Below are positions 33,702-41,668 of a DNA stretch of 64,000 nucleotides, piece after piece; the first letter of the stretch is position 1; the number at the start of each line of letters is the position of its first letter. Source of the stretch: Bacillota bacterium (lineage in GTDB: Bacteria; Bacillota; Bacilli; Paenibacillales; UBA4045). The position numbers and the translations under genes are program-made. The notes under the pieces were generated by a model. That model was not told where the DNA came from. It saw only the letters and a program-made list of their open reading frames with translations, and did not search any database. The DNA is taken from contig JAEZQY010000005.1 in the NCBI GenBank assembly GCA_023441055.1, positions 62,001-126,000 on the forward strand, in the 5' to 3' direction.

Positions 33702-34613
33702 GTGACCATGGTGAAGCTACCTCCGTTAGAAGATTATATGTCGATTCAGCATGCCTTAATCGAGCAGTATCTAAGTGAGCTATTGCCCGCGCACTGGGAT
33801 GTGCCGGCTCGTCTGAGAGAGGCCATGCAGTATTCACTGGACGCCGGCGGTAAGCGGATGCGGCCGATTCTTACCATCACTGCAGCAGAATCGCTGGGGA
33901 CTGATGGCAGACTTGCGCTGCCCGCAGCTTGTGCAATTGAGATGATTCATACGTATTCCCTCATCCATGATGATCTTCCTGCGATGGACGATGACGATTA
34001 TCGGCGGGGCAAGCCGACTAATCATCGGGTATTCGGTGAGGCGATGGCCATTCTGGCAGGAGATGGTCTGCTGACCCATGCATTCTATGCTGCTGCTGAC
34101 ACCGGAGCGAGTGGGGAGGTGCCTGCTGATCGTGTTCTCCGAATGATTCAGGAGCTGTCCGAGTATGCGGGACCTCGCGGGATGGTAGGCGGGCAAGTGG
34201 CTGATATATTGGGCGAGCAGGGGATTACTTCACTCGCCGAGCTGGACTATATTCATCAGCACAAGACGAGTGATCTCATCATCTGTTCCTTGCGCGCCGG
34301 CGCGCATGTCGCCTCGGCTGATGAGGATCAGCTTCGCGCATTGACGCGCTTCGGCGCATGCATTGGCCTGGCCTTCCAGATCCAGGATGATGTGCTGGAT
34401 GTTGTCGGCGATGAGCGGAAGCTAGGCAAGAAGACACAGGCTGACACCAAGGAGCATAAGGTAACGTATCCGTATCTGCTCGGATTGGATGCTTGCATCG
34501 CGAAGATAGAAGCGCTAACAATTGAAGGCAAACAGGCGCTGCTCGGCGGATCGATTGCTCATCCGGAGCAATTGCTGCGTCTGGCTGATTACTTGATGAA
34601 TCGGGATCACTAG
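33702..34613 (+). CDS. ispA: Farnesyl diphosphate synthase (geranyltranstransferase)
   Basis: A 303-residue prenyltransferase that condenses isopentenyl units to C15 farnesyl diphosphate. It shows the first Asp-rich motif HDDLPAMDDDDYRRGKPTNH and the second FQIQDDVLDV, plus GGKRMRP. Start GTG 33702 follows GGGAG; ATG 33708 is an alternative two codons later. It is followed by a 784-base spacer holding OLE RNA, then oapA and dxs, so two isoprenoid genes flank the RNA. Confidence 0.95.
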   Translation: MTMVKLPPLEDYMSIQHALIEQYLSELLPAHWDVPARLREAMQYSLDAGGKRMRPILTITAAESLGTDGRLALPAACAIEMIHTYSLIHDDLPAMDDDDYRRGKPTNHRVFGEAMAILAGDGLLTHAFYAAADTGASGEVPADRVLRMIQELSEYAGPRGMVGGQVADILGEQGITSLAELDYIHQHKTSDLIICSLRAGAHVASADEDQLRALTRFGACIGLAFQIQDDVLDVVGDERKLGKKTQADTKEHKVTYPYLLGLDACIAKIEALTIEGKQALLGGSIAHPEQLLRLADYLMNRDH

Positions 34614-34650
34614 AAAATCGAAGCACAGAGATTAGGTGCAGGTACTTCCA

Positions 34651-34680
34651 TTGAGTGCTTCTAAGAATCTATGTTATAAT
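34651..34680 (+). promoter_or_regulatory. Promoter for OLE RNA
   Basis: TTGAGT (34651-34656), 18-base spacer, TATAAT (34675-34680). It lies 38 bases past the ispA stop and points into the conserved-looking spacer. It would start RNA at about 34687, in addition to read-through from the ispA operon. Confidence 0.65.
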
Positions 34681-34686
34681 GTTGCT

Positions 34687-35385
34687 CATAGAGAGTGGCG
34701 CAGTATTCTAGTCGGTCTACTATTTTGAAGGCGGGCCTAAAAATTCGCCAAAGGGCACATCGATGAAGTTCCTGGTGTTGGCTTCAGATGCCGGTCTGGG
34801 GCTGATGCTGGGAGTTAAGGTCGCAGGGCGATCCGCAATGGCATGCGGGCGTTGACCCTGCTTCCGCGGAGGCCCAAGTATGTGGTTATAGAAATCGGAT
34901 AAGCACGCGGACTTATTTTCTAATTCCTATTGCTTGGTCCGATCTCGCGGCTACGGCTTGGGGTATGAACCTGCAAATGCGAGTCGAAGTGAAGCACAGC
35001 TGCGCCGTATGTGCGGCTGAGGCCGATCAGAGGCTTGTGTGCAGCGTAGCCTGCCTTGCGTGAGAGTTGAGGGGATTGCAGGATGTAGGCTTAGGCGTCC
35101 TAGGCCAAGGAGACCTAAGCTGAGCTGCATGAAATCTCTCTTGCAAAAGAGGCTAAGAAATAGTTCAGGACTGCCGAGGAAAACTCCTAGACTGTTCATG
35201 GATATGAGGCTAATTGGGGATTATAGTGTGGTCTAAGTGGTAATCCAGTCTGACGAATGGCAACATCGTCAAGGCGGGCATAAAGGGTAACCGCCTCTAT
35301 CGGCAACGAGAGGTCGCTCGCTTGGGAAAACCTACTGGACCTAAGCCACAGCGTTTATCCGATTAGCCGCCACTTTCACTCTAAT
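34687..35385 (+). ncRNA. ole: OLE RNA (ornate, large, extremophilic)
   Basis: The spacer between ispA and oapA is 784 bases long and has no credible coding frame, yet it is rich in local pairing. A 10-bp perfect long-range helix joins AATCGGATAA (34893-34902) to TTATCCGATT (35355-35364). Local hairpins include GCTTAGG (35089-35095) with CCTAAGC (35114-35120) and CCTCT (35294-35298) with AGAGG (35309-35313). OLE RNAs are about 600 nt and typically lie between isoprenoid genes directly upstream of oapA. The RNA binds OapA to form a membrane ribonucleoprotein tied to cold, ethanol and Mg stress in Halalkalibacterium halodurans. The ends given here are inferred from the promoter and the oapA start. 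The identification rests on context, length and structure. Confidence 0.85.
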
Positions 35386-35397
35386 GAGAGATTATAG

Positions 35398-36042
35398 GTG
35401 ATCCTTGAGTTGAAATTCTCTTTTCGACACTCCATTAGATGGAGTATTTTTATATTAATTGCAACCTTCGTCCTGGCTTGCTCCTTCTCCATCGTATCAA
35501 CAATTGTATTAGAAGGATTGGCCTGGGGCGCAGGCATGGTTGTCGTGCTGATTCTGGTGTTGATCGGAATCGTATTCGACATGATGGGCATTGCCTCAAC
35601 CGCTGCTAAGGAAGCGCCCTTCCACGCGATGGCTGCGGAACGGGTACCCGGCGCGAAGAAAGCCATATATATAATTAGAAACGCCGATCGATTCTCGAAC
35701 TTCTGCAATGATGTTATAGGTGATATTGTCGGTGTGATCAGCGGTACGGCTACGGCGATTGTCGTTTTCAAGCTTGCCTCATCCATCGGTGACAAGAACG
35801 GATTGTACCAGGCCGTGATCAGTGTGTTATTCAGCGCCGTTGTGTCCGCGCTCATGGTTGGCGGCAAGGCGCTCGGGAAGTCCTATTCCATTCATTATGC
35901 GAATCGGATCGTCCTGTGGATCGGAAGATTCTTCCAAATTCTAGAGCGGAGACTCGGTATTCGTATCTTCACCGGCAAATCCGGCAAGAACAGAGAGACT
36001 GACAAGAGGGGGAACAAGCGTGCTGCTCGAACGGGTGAATGA
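35398..36042 (+). CDS. oapA: OLE-associated membrane protein OapA
   Basis: A 214-residue protein with about four transmembrane segments (near residues 15-38, 42-64, 112-130 and 136-158) and a basic C-terminal tail. Between the second and third segments lies the conserved-looking stretch IIRNADRFSNFCNDVIGDI (residues 92-110). It sits directly after OLE RNA, as OapA always does, and before dxs. OapA binds OLE RNA, brings it to the membrane, and has been linked to Mg and cold responses; it resembles part of DUF21/CorB-type transporters. Start is GTG 35398 with only a weak site. The end overlaps dxs by 23 bases. Confidence 0.88.
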   Translation: MILELKFSFRHSIRWSIFILIATFVLACSFSIVSTIVLEGLAWGAGMVVVLILVLIGIVFDMMGIASTAAKEAPFHAMAAERVPGAKKAIYIIRNADRFSNFCNDVIGDIVGVISGTATAIVVFKLASSIGDKNGLYQAVISVLFSAVVSALMVGGKALGKSYSIHYANRIVLWIGRFFQILERRLGIRIFTGKSGKNRETDKRGNKRAARTGE

Positions 36043-37924
36043 TCCCAGCGACTTGAAATCGCTATCGCTATCTGAACTTAATCAGCTTGCAGAGGAAATT
36101 AGGAAGTTCATGGTGGAGAAGCTGTCCTTAACAGGCGGTCATCTTGCGCCGAATCTTGGCGTGGTGGAGCTGACGCTGGCTCTGCATTATTATCTGAATA
36201 GTCCTCAGGACAAGATTGTATTCGATGTCGGGCATCAATCCTATGTACATAAGATCTTGACCGGACGCAAGGATCGATTCGATTCGCTGCGTAAATATAA
36301 AGGCTTGTGCGGATTTGCCAAGCGCAATGAAAGCGAGCATGACGTATGGGAGGCTGGACATAGCAGCACGGCTTTGTCGGCAGCTATGGGGATGGCAATG
36401 GCTCGCGACTATAAGGGCGAGAAGCATAAGGTTGTCGCTGTTGTCGGCGATGCTGCTGTTGCAAGCGGGATGTCCTTCGAGGCGCTCAATCATATTGGCC
36501 ATGAGAAGACGAATGTTATTGTGATCTTGAATGATAATGAGATGTCGATTGCGCAGAATGTTGGCGCTATGCATAATTATCTCAGCAAGATCCGTACCGA
36601 TAAAACGTATATGAAGATGAAGGAAGAAGCCGAGAACCTGATCAAGAAGATTCCAGCCATTGGCGGCAAGCTGGCCAAGATGGGCGAGCGCATTAAGGAT
36701 TGCTTGAAGTATCTAGTTGTCAGCGGTGTTATCTTCGAGGAATTGGGCTTCAATTACTGGGGGCCGATTGACGGGCATGATCTGGAGCTGCTCATCGAGA
36801 CGCTGCAGCAAGCTGGCACCGTGGAGGGGCCTGTGCTCATTCATGTTGTGACGACGAAGGGCAAGGGCTATCCACCGGCGGAAGCGGATCAGCTCACCTG
36901 GCATGGTCTAGGTCCCTATAAGATCGAGTCTGGACAGGTTGTCAAGTCTGCGGGACCTCCGATGTATACAGAGGTGTTCGGACAAGCGCTAATCGAGTTG
37001 GCGCGTCAGGACGAGCGTATCGTCGCTGTGACGCCAGCCATGCCGGCAGGATCGGGCTTACTGAAGTTCGCAGAGGAATTCCCAGGACGTATGATCGACG
37101 TAGGTATCGCGGAGCAGCATGCCGCTACCTTATGCGGAGGGCTGGCGATTGACGGGATGAAGCCGGTTTTCGCGGTGTATTCCACATTCCTGCAACGCGC
37201 TTATGATCAGGTTGTCCATGATATTGCCAGACAGAATCTGAATGTGATCTTCGCCATTGATCGCGCGGGCTTCGTCGGACCAGACGGTGAGACCCATCAT
37301 GGTGTATTCGATATCGCTTATATGCGACATATTCCGAACCTTGTGCTGCTGATGCCTAAGGACGAGAATGAGCTGCGCCGCATGATGAAGACTGCGGTCG
37401 CCTATCAGGATGGACCGATCGCGATTCGCTATCCGCGTACGCAGGGTACAGGGCAGGAGCTGCTGCAGCTCGATGATCTTGATCTTCTGCCGATTGGCAG
37501 CTGGGAGACGATTCGTGATGGCGATGACCTGCATATGTTGGCGGTCGGTCCAGATATGCTAGCGATTGCGTCGGCAGCGGCTGAGCAGCTGGCACAGATG
37601 GATATTGCTGTTCATATCGTGAATGCGCGGTCCATTAAGCCGCTGGATGAGCAGATGCTGCAAGAGCTGGCGGGTGCCAAGCGAGCACCGATTATTACGC
37701 TGGAGGAAGGTTCTGTCGTAGGCGGCTTCGGCAGCGCGGTGCTGGAGTATTATGCTGCGGAGCGTATTCGCGGCATGACGATCCTGCCGATCGGGATTCC
37801 CGATCTATTCATCGAGCATGGATCGATCAAGGAACAGCGCGCTGAAATTTGCTTAACGATCGAGCATGTCATTGCAGAAGCCAAGGAGCTCGTGCCGATC
37901 AAGTCACAGAAGGTTAACAGGTGA
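36020..37924 (+). CDS. dxs: 1-deoxy-D-xylulose-5-phosphate synthase
   Basis: A 634-residue thiamine-diphosphate enzyme that joins pyruvate and glyceraldehyde 3-phosphate in the first step of the MEP isoprenoid pathway. It has GHQSYVHKILTGRKDRF, the TPP-binding GDAAVASGMSFEALNHIG to NDNE region, and the transketolase-like DRAGFVGPDGETHHG. Start is GTG 36020 after GAGGGGGAAC, inside the end of oapA (23-base overlap). Together with ispA it flanks the OLE locus. Confidence 0.96.
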   Translation: MLLERVNDPSDLKSLSLSELNQLAEEIRKFMVEKLSLTGGHLAPNLGVVELTLALHYYLNSPQDKIVFDVGHQSYVHKILTGRKDRFDSLRKYKGLCGFAKRNESEHDVWEAGHSSTALSAAMGMAMARDYKGEKHKVVAVVGDAAVASGMSFEALNHIGHEKTNVIVILNDNEMSIAQNVGAMHNYLSKIRTDKTYMKMKEEAENLIKKIPAIGGKLAKMGERIKDCLKYLVVSGVIFEELGFNYWGPIDGHDLELLIETLQQAGTVEGPVLIHVVTTKGKGYPPAEADQLTWHGLGPYKIESGQVVKSAGPPMYTEVFGQALIELARQDERIVAVTPAMPAGSGLLKFAEEFPGRMIDVGIAEQHAATLCGGLAIDGMKPVFAVYSTFLQRAYDQVVHDIARQNLNVIFAIDRAGFVGPDGETHHGVFDIAYMRHIPNLVLLMPKDENELRRMMKTAVAYQDGPIAIRYPRTQGTGQELLQLDDLDLLPIGSWETIRDGDDLHMLAVGPDMLAIASAAAEQLAQMDIAVHIVNARSIKPLDEQMLQELAGAKRAPIITLEEGSVVGGFGSAVLEYYAAERIRGMTILPIGIPDLFIEHGSIKEQRAEICLTIEHVIAEAKELVPIKSQKVNR

Positions 37925-37932
37925 TCAGATAG

Positions 37933-38760
37933 ATGGCGAATGCGAAGGAAAGATTGGATGTATTGTTAGTTGAACAAGGCTTCTATGAGAGCAGGGAAAA
38001 AGCGAAGGCCGCCGTCATGGCAGGCCTTGTTTACGTTGATGCGGACAAGGCTGAAAAATCCGGTATGAAAATACCGCGGGAAGCCGCTATAAAGGTGAAG
38101 GGCGCAGTTCATCCGTATGTCAGTCGAGGCGGACTGAAGCTGGAGAAGGCGATTAAGCAATTCGGGGTTGCCATGTCTGGTCGGGCGATGCTGGATATCG
38201 GCGCATCGACTGGCGGCTTCACCGATTGCGCGCTGCAGCATGGCGCGGCCTATGTATACGCACTTGATGTTGGCTATAATCAGCTGGATTGGTCGTTGCG
38301 CAATCATCCGCAGGTATGCGTGATGGAACGGACGAACTTCCGATATGTGACTCCGCAAGATCTCAATGGACCGGTTCCGGATATCGCGACGATCGACGTG
38401 TCCTTCATCTCGCTGAAGCTGATTCTGCCACCGCTGCAGCAATTGCTGAGCCCTGGCGGAGATGTGCTAGCGCTCATTAAGCCGCAGTTCGAGGCTGGCC
38501 GTGAGAAGGTGGGTAAGTCAGGTGTCGTCCGTGAGCGTGCCACTCATATTGCGGTTCTGCAATCCATCCTCACCTATGCGTCTGAGCTGGGCTTCGCCTT
38601 GCATGGCTTAACCTTCTCTCCGATCACGGGCGGCGAGGGAAACATTGAGTTTCTGGCGCATTGGCGCCTCGAGCCGGGTGACATACTCGTGGAGACTGAA
38701 CTGAAGCAGTTATGTGAAGAGACGGTTGATCAAGCAAGCGCAACATTTCATACCAATTAG
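37933..38760 (+). CDS. tlyA: TlyA-type rRNA 2'-O-methyltransferase / hemolysin-like protein (YqxC)
   Basis: A 275-residue protein with an N-terminal S4 RNA-binding domain (about 5-65: RLDVLLVEQGFYESREKAK) and an FtsJ-like SAM-binding domain containing DIGASTGGFTDCALQ. In mycobacteria TlyA methylates 16S and 23S rRNA; the Bacillus homologue YqxC sits at the same place between dxs and ahrC. The ATG at 37933 follows dxs by 8 bases. Confidence 0.93.
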   Translation: MANAKERLDVLLVEQGFYESREKAKAAVMAGLVYVDADKAEKSGMKIPREAAIKVKGAVHPYVSRGGLKLEKAIKQFGVAMSGRAMLDIGASTGGFTDCALQHGAAYVYALDVGYNQLDWSLRNHPQVCVMERTNFRYVTPQDLNGPVPDIATIDVSFISLKLILPPLQQLLSPGGDVLALIKPQFEAGREKVGKSGVVRERATHIAVLQSILTYASELGFALHGLTFSPITGGEGNIEFLAHWRLEPGDILVETELKQLCEETVDQASATFHTN

Positions 38761-38808
38761 AAGGAATATCCAGAACCCTCCTCGAATTGTTATTCCGAGG
38801 TGATGAAG

Positions 38809-39273
38809 ATGCCGGAACGCACCGATGGAATTGCACTAGCGATCATTGTAATTCTGCTCTGTATCTGGTTTTACTTTCGATTCAGGCGCTGGCTGTACGC
38901 GCCCTTCCGCATGAAGCTGCCATTCCCGGAGGCGACCCCGGTGGTGCGGAGCGAGGCGGTTCGTCTGCTCGAGGATTCCGGCTATGAGGTCATAAGCGGA
39001 CGCAAGAAGGTGCCGATCTACATCGAACTGGATAATGAGCAATTGGATCCGCACTCGCGGTTATTCGTGGATTACTTCGCGCGCAAGGATAATGAGCTCT
39101 ATGTGGTGAAGCTGTCTAAGAGTCGACAGACGATGGAATGGACAGCCAGTCGCATTCGCGAGCAATTCATGAATTATCATCAGCTGTTCCAGGAGACGCA
39201 TGGCATTCTCTATGTGGATCTAGAGGAAGGTCGCATTCGTAAGGTGAAGATCGAGATCGGCAAGGCGGAATAG
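38809..39273 (+). CDS. Conserved membrane-anchored protein of unknown function
   Basis: A 154-residue protein with one N-terminal transmembrane segment (about 8-25), then a basic stretch and a soluble alpha/beta domain that could resemble a nuclease-like fold (IYIELDNEQLDPHSRLFVDYFARKD). No catalytic motif was confirmed. ATG 38809 follows GAGGTG by 6 bases. It is inserted between tlyA and argR, which are adjacent in B. subtilis, and is cotranscribed with argR (a gap of about 11 bases). Confidence 0.65.
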   Translation: MPERTDGIALAIIVILLCIWFYFRFRRWLYAPFRMKLPFPEATPVVRSEAVRLLEDSGYEVISGRKKVPIYIELDNEQLDPHSRLFVDYFARKDNELYVVKLSKSRQTMEWTASRIREQFMNYHQLFQETHGILYVDLEEGRIRKVKIEIGKAE

Positions 39274-39284
39274 GGGTGAACGAC

Positions 39285-39734
39285 ATGAAGGGGCAACGTC
39301 ATATTAAGATTCGCGAGCTGGTGACCCATAAGGAAATTGAAACGCAGGACGAGCTGGTGGACGAGCTTCGCATTGCTGGGTATGCCGTCACCCAAGCAAC
39401 CATATCTCGGGATATTAAGGAGCTGCATCTGGTTAAGACGCCGCTGTCAGACGGCAGGTATAAGTATGCCATGCCGAGTGATCAGAAATTTAATCCGCTC
39501 CATAAGCTTAGACGCGCATTATCTGATAACTTCATCCATATCGACTTCACGGACAATCTGATTGTCATGAAGTGTCTGCCGGGCACAGCCAATGGAATCG
39601 GCGCGCTGCTCGATAATCTGGAGTGGGATGGACTGATGGGCACGATATGCGGCGATGATACGATTCTGATGATCTGTAAGCATAAGCAGGACAGCGAATC
39701 CATTGTTAAGCGTATTCTTGAGATGATTCCTTAA
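39285..39734 (+). CDS. argR: Arginine repressor ArgR/AhrC
   Basis: A 149-residue hexameric regulator of arginine synthesis and breakdown. The N-terminal winged helix reads KGQRHIKIRELVTHKEIETQ, with the recognition segment VTQATISRDIKELHLVK. The C-terminal arginine-binding domain ends GTICGDDTILMIC, close to B. subtilis AhrC. ATG 39285 lies 8 bases after GGGG; a GTG at 39276 overlaps that site. It precedes recN as in B. subtilis. Confidence 0.95.
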   Translation: MKGQRHIKIRELVTHKEIETQDELVDELRIAGYAVTQATISRDIKELHLVKTPLSDGRYKYAMPSDQKFNPLHKLRRALSDNFIHIDFTDNLIVMKCLPGTANGIGALLDNLEWDGLMGTICGDDTILMICKHKQDSESIVKRILEMIP

Positions 39735-39753
39735 TCGGAGGAGGCCGGAACAG

Positions 39754-41436
39754 ATGCTGTCACAAATTTCAATTCGGAACTTAGCGGTAATCGAGCAGCT
39801 GCATGTGGAATTTATTCGCGGATTTCAGGTGCTGACTGGGGAGACTGGCGCGGGTAAGTCGATTGTCATTGATGCGCTGGGGCTTATCGCTGGCGCCAGA
39901 GGCTCTACGGAGCTCATCCGGCATGGCTGTGACAAGGCTGAGGTGGAGGCGCTGTTCGAGTTAAAGGAAGAGCATGAGCTATGGCAAGCGCTTGAGGAGA
40001 TGGGCATTGAGGCCGATCGCTCCGAGCCGCTCATTGTACGCAGAGAAGTGAACAGCCAAGGGAAGAGCTCAGCTCGGCTTAACGGTCAGCTCGTGAATAT
40101 GACTATGTTGCGCACAATTGGTGAATACTTAGTAAATCTGCATGGTCAGCATGAACATCAATCCCTGCTCCGAACCGAGCAGCATATGCATCTGCTCGAT
40201 CAGTACGGCAAGGAATCGATCGAACAGATCAGACTGCGATATGCCTCGGTCTATGAGGCTTATACAAGCTGTGCCGCTGAGCTGGAAGCACTCCGTTCCG
40301 GCATTAGTCAAGCGCTGCAGCTTGCGGATTTATATCGATTCCAGGTGGAGGAGATCTCCAGCGCGCATGTCACAATAGGCGAGGATGAGGCGCTCGAACT
40401 GGAGCGTAAGCGGCTGTCCGGAGGCGAGAAGCTGTTAGACGCAGTGAGTCAAGCCTATGATGGGCTGTACGGGAGTCGGACGGGTCTAGAGACGATCGGT
40501 ACCGCGCTGGAGCGACTGCAGCAGGTGATTGATTTCGATTCCGAGAAGCTGTCTCCGGTCCATGAACAGATGCAATCCGCCTATTATCAACTAGAGGATG
40601 CGGCCTTCCAGCTGCGCGCCTATCGAGATCAGCTTGACTTCGAGCCTAGCCGTCTGGATGAAGTGGAGGAGCGACTCAATATGCTCCACGGTCTGAAGCG
40701 CAAGTATGGGGGCACGATCGATCAAATTCTGGCCCATTATGAGAAGATCAGCTCGGAGCTGGAGCAAGTTGACCAACAGGATGAGCGTATAGGACAAGCG
40801 GAGACCAGGCTGAAGGAGCTGCAGACAGAGCTGGCTGATCTGGCTGAGCAGCTGACGGCAGCGCGTCGTGGCGCAGCAGAGCAGCTTGCAGAGAAGATCA
40901 TGAGCCATCTGCAGGATCTCCATATGGAGCGCACGAAATTCGTGGTGGACTTCAGAAAATTGGACAGCTTCACCAAGGAAGGGGTTGACCGGGTTGAATT
41001 CCTGATCAGCGCCAATCCGGGTGAGCCGCCTAAGGGGCTGGGGAAGATTGCCTCAGGTGGAGAGCTGTCGCGCATCATGCTGGCGCTGAAATCGATATTC
41101 GCCGCAATTGACCGTATCCCCGTGCTCGTCTTCGATGAGGTGGATACCGGTGTCAGCGGCAAGGCGGCGCAGGCGATCGCGCGTAAGCTCGCTGCTTTGG
41201 CGCGTGGATGCCAGGTATTCGCTGTGACGCATCTGCCGCAGGTTGCCTCGATGGCAGACAGGCATTACCTTATTCATAAGGAAGTCGATGGCGATCGTAC
41301 CTACACCTTGGTCGATCCACTCGGGGATGAGGCGAGGGTCGAGGAGCTTGCGCGTATGCTCGGCGGTGCCCAGATCACCGAGACGACGCTTAATCACGCC
41401 AGGGAGATGATCGAGCTGGCTCGGTCGGTTGGGTGA
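39754..41436 (+). CDS. recN: DNA repair ATPase RecN
   Basis: A 560-residue SMC-like protein acting early at DNA double-strand breaks. The N-terminal half carries Walker A TGETGAGKSIVIDAL, the centre has two coiled-coil stretches (about 160-225 and 290-385), and the C-terminal half has signature SGGELSR and Walker B LVFDEVDTGVSG. Start ATG 39754 follows GGAGGAGG. Four tandem 24-bp repeats begin two bases after the stop. Confidence 0.96.
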   Translation: MLSQISIRNLAVIEQLHVEFIRGFQVLTGETGAGKSIVIDALGLIAGARGSTELIRHGCDKAEVEALFELKEEHELWQALEEMGIEADRSEPLIVRREVNSQGKSSARLNGQLVNMTMLRTIGEYLVNLHGQHEHQSLLRTEQHMHLLDQYGKESIEQIRLRYASVYEAYTSCAAELEALRSGISQALQLADLYRFQVEEISSAHVTIGEDEALELERKRLSGGEKLLDAVSQAYDGLYGSRTGLETIGTALERLQQVIDFDSEKLSPVHEQMQSAYYQLEDAAFQLRAYRDQLDFEPSRLDEVEERLNMLHGLKRKYGGTIDQILAHYEKISSELEQVDQQDERIGQAETRLKELQTELADLAEQLTAARRGAAEQLAEKIMSHLQDLHMERTKFVVDFRKLDSFTKEGVDRVEFLISANPGEPPKGLGKIASGGELSRIMLALKSIFAAIDRIPVLVFDEVDTGVSGKAAQAIARKLAALARGCQVFAVTHLPQVASMADRHYLIHKEVDGDRTYTLVDPLGDEARVEELARMLGGAQITETTLNHAREMIELARSVG

Positions 41437-41437
41437 T

Positions 41438-41549
41438 GGTGCTGACACGATAATATTCGTGGGTGCTGACACGAGATTATTCGTGGGTGCTGACACGAGA
41501 TTATTCGTGGCTGATGACACGATAATATTCGTGGCTGATGATGCAATGT
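41438..41549. repeat. Tandem 24-bp repeat, 4 full units plus a partial
   Basis: Units start at 41438, 41462, 41486 and 41510, with a degenerate fifth at 41534-41549. Each unit is GGTGCTGA (GCTGATGA in unit 4) followed by CACGATAATATTCGTG or CACGAGATTATTCGTG. The inner part is a CACGA/TCGTG dyad that can form a hairpin. It starts just after the recN stop and ends about 120 bases before spoIVB. It could act as an RNA 3' structure, a protein-binding array or a slippage-prone minisatellite. Confidence 0.9.
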
Positions 41550-41668
41550 TAGGGGGATTATACAACGCTTTGACGTAATAAAACCGAATCGGTGAGGTTA
41601 ACTTATAGGTACGCCGCCGAAGCTACTCCGGAAGTCTCGTGCGAGCAAGCGAAGGAGCGTGATATGGC

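Noticed and set aside
34951..35236. Small reading frames on both strands (34951-35199 minus, 35039-35236 plus) as genes
   Set aside because: Both lie within the structured OLE RNA region, lack good ribosome binding sites and have biased, Arg/Pro/Leu-rich content typical of chance frames.
41438..41549. CRISPR array
   Set aside because: The 24-bp units are directly adjacent with no unique spacers, and no cas genes are present.
41053..41565. 170-codon minus-strand frame with an octapeptide repeat
   Set aside because: The repeat is only the translation of the 24-bp tandem array, and the rest is the shadow of recN. No ribosome binding site.
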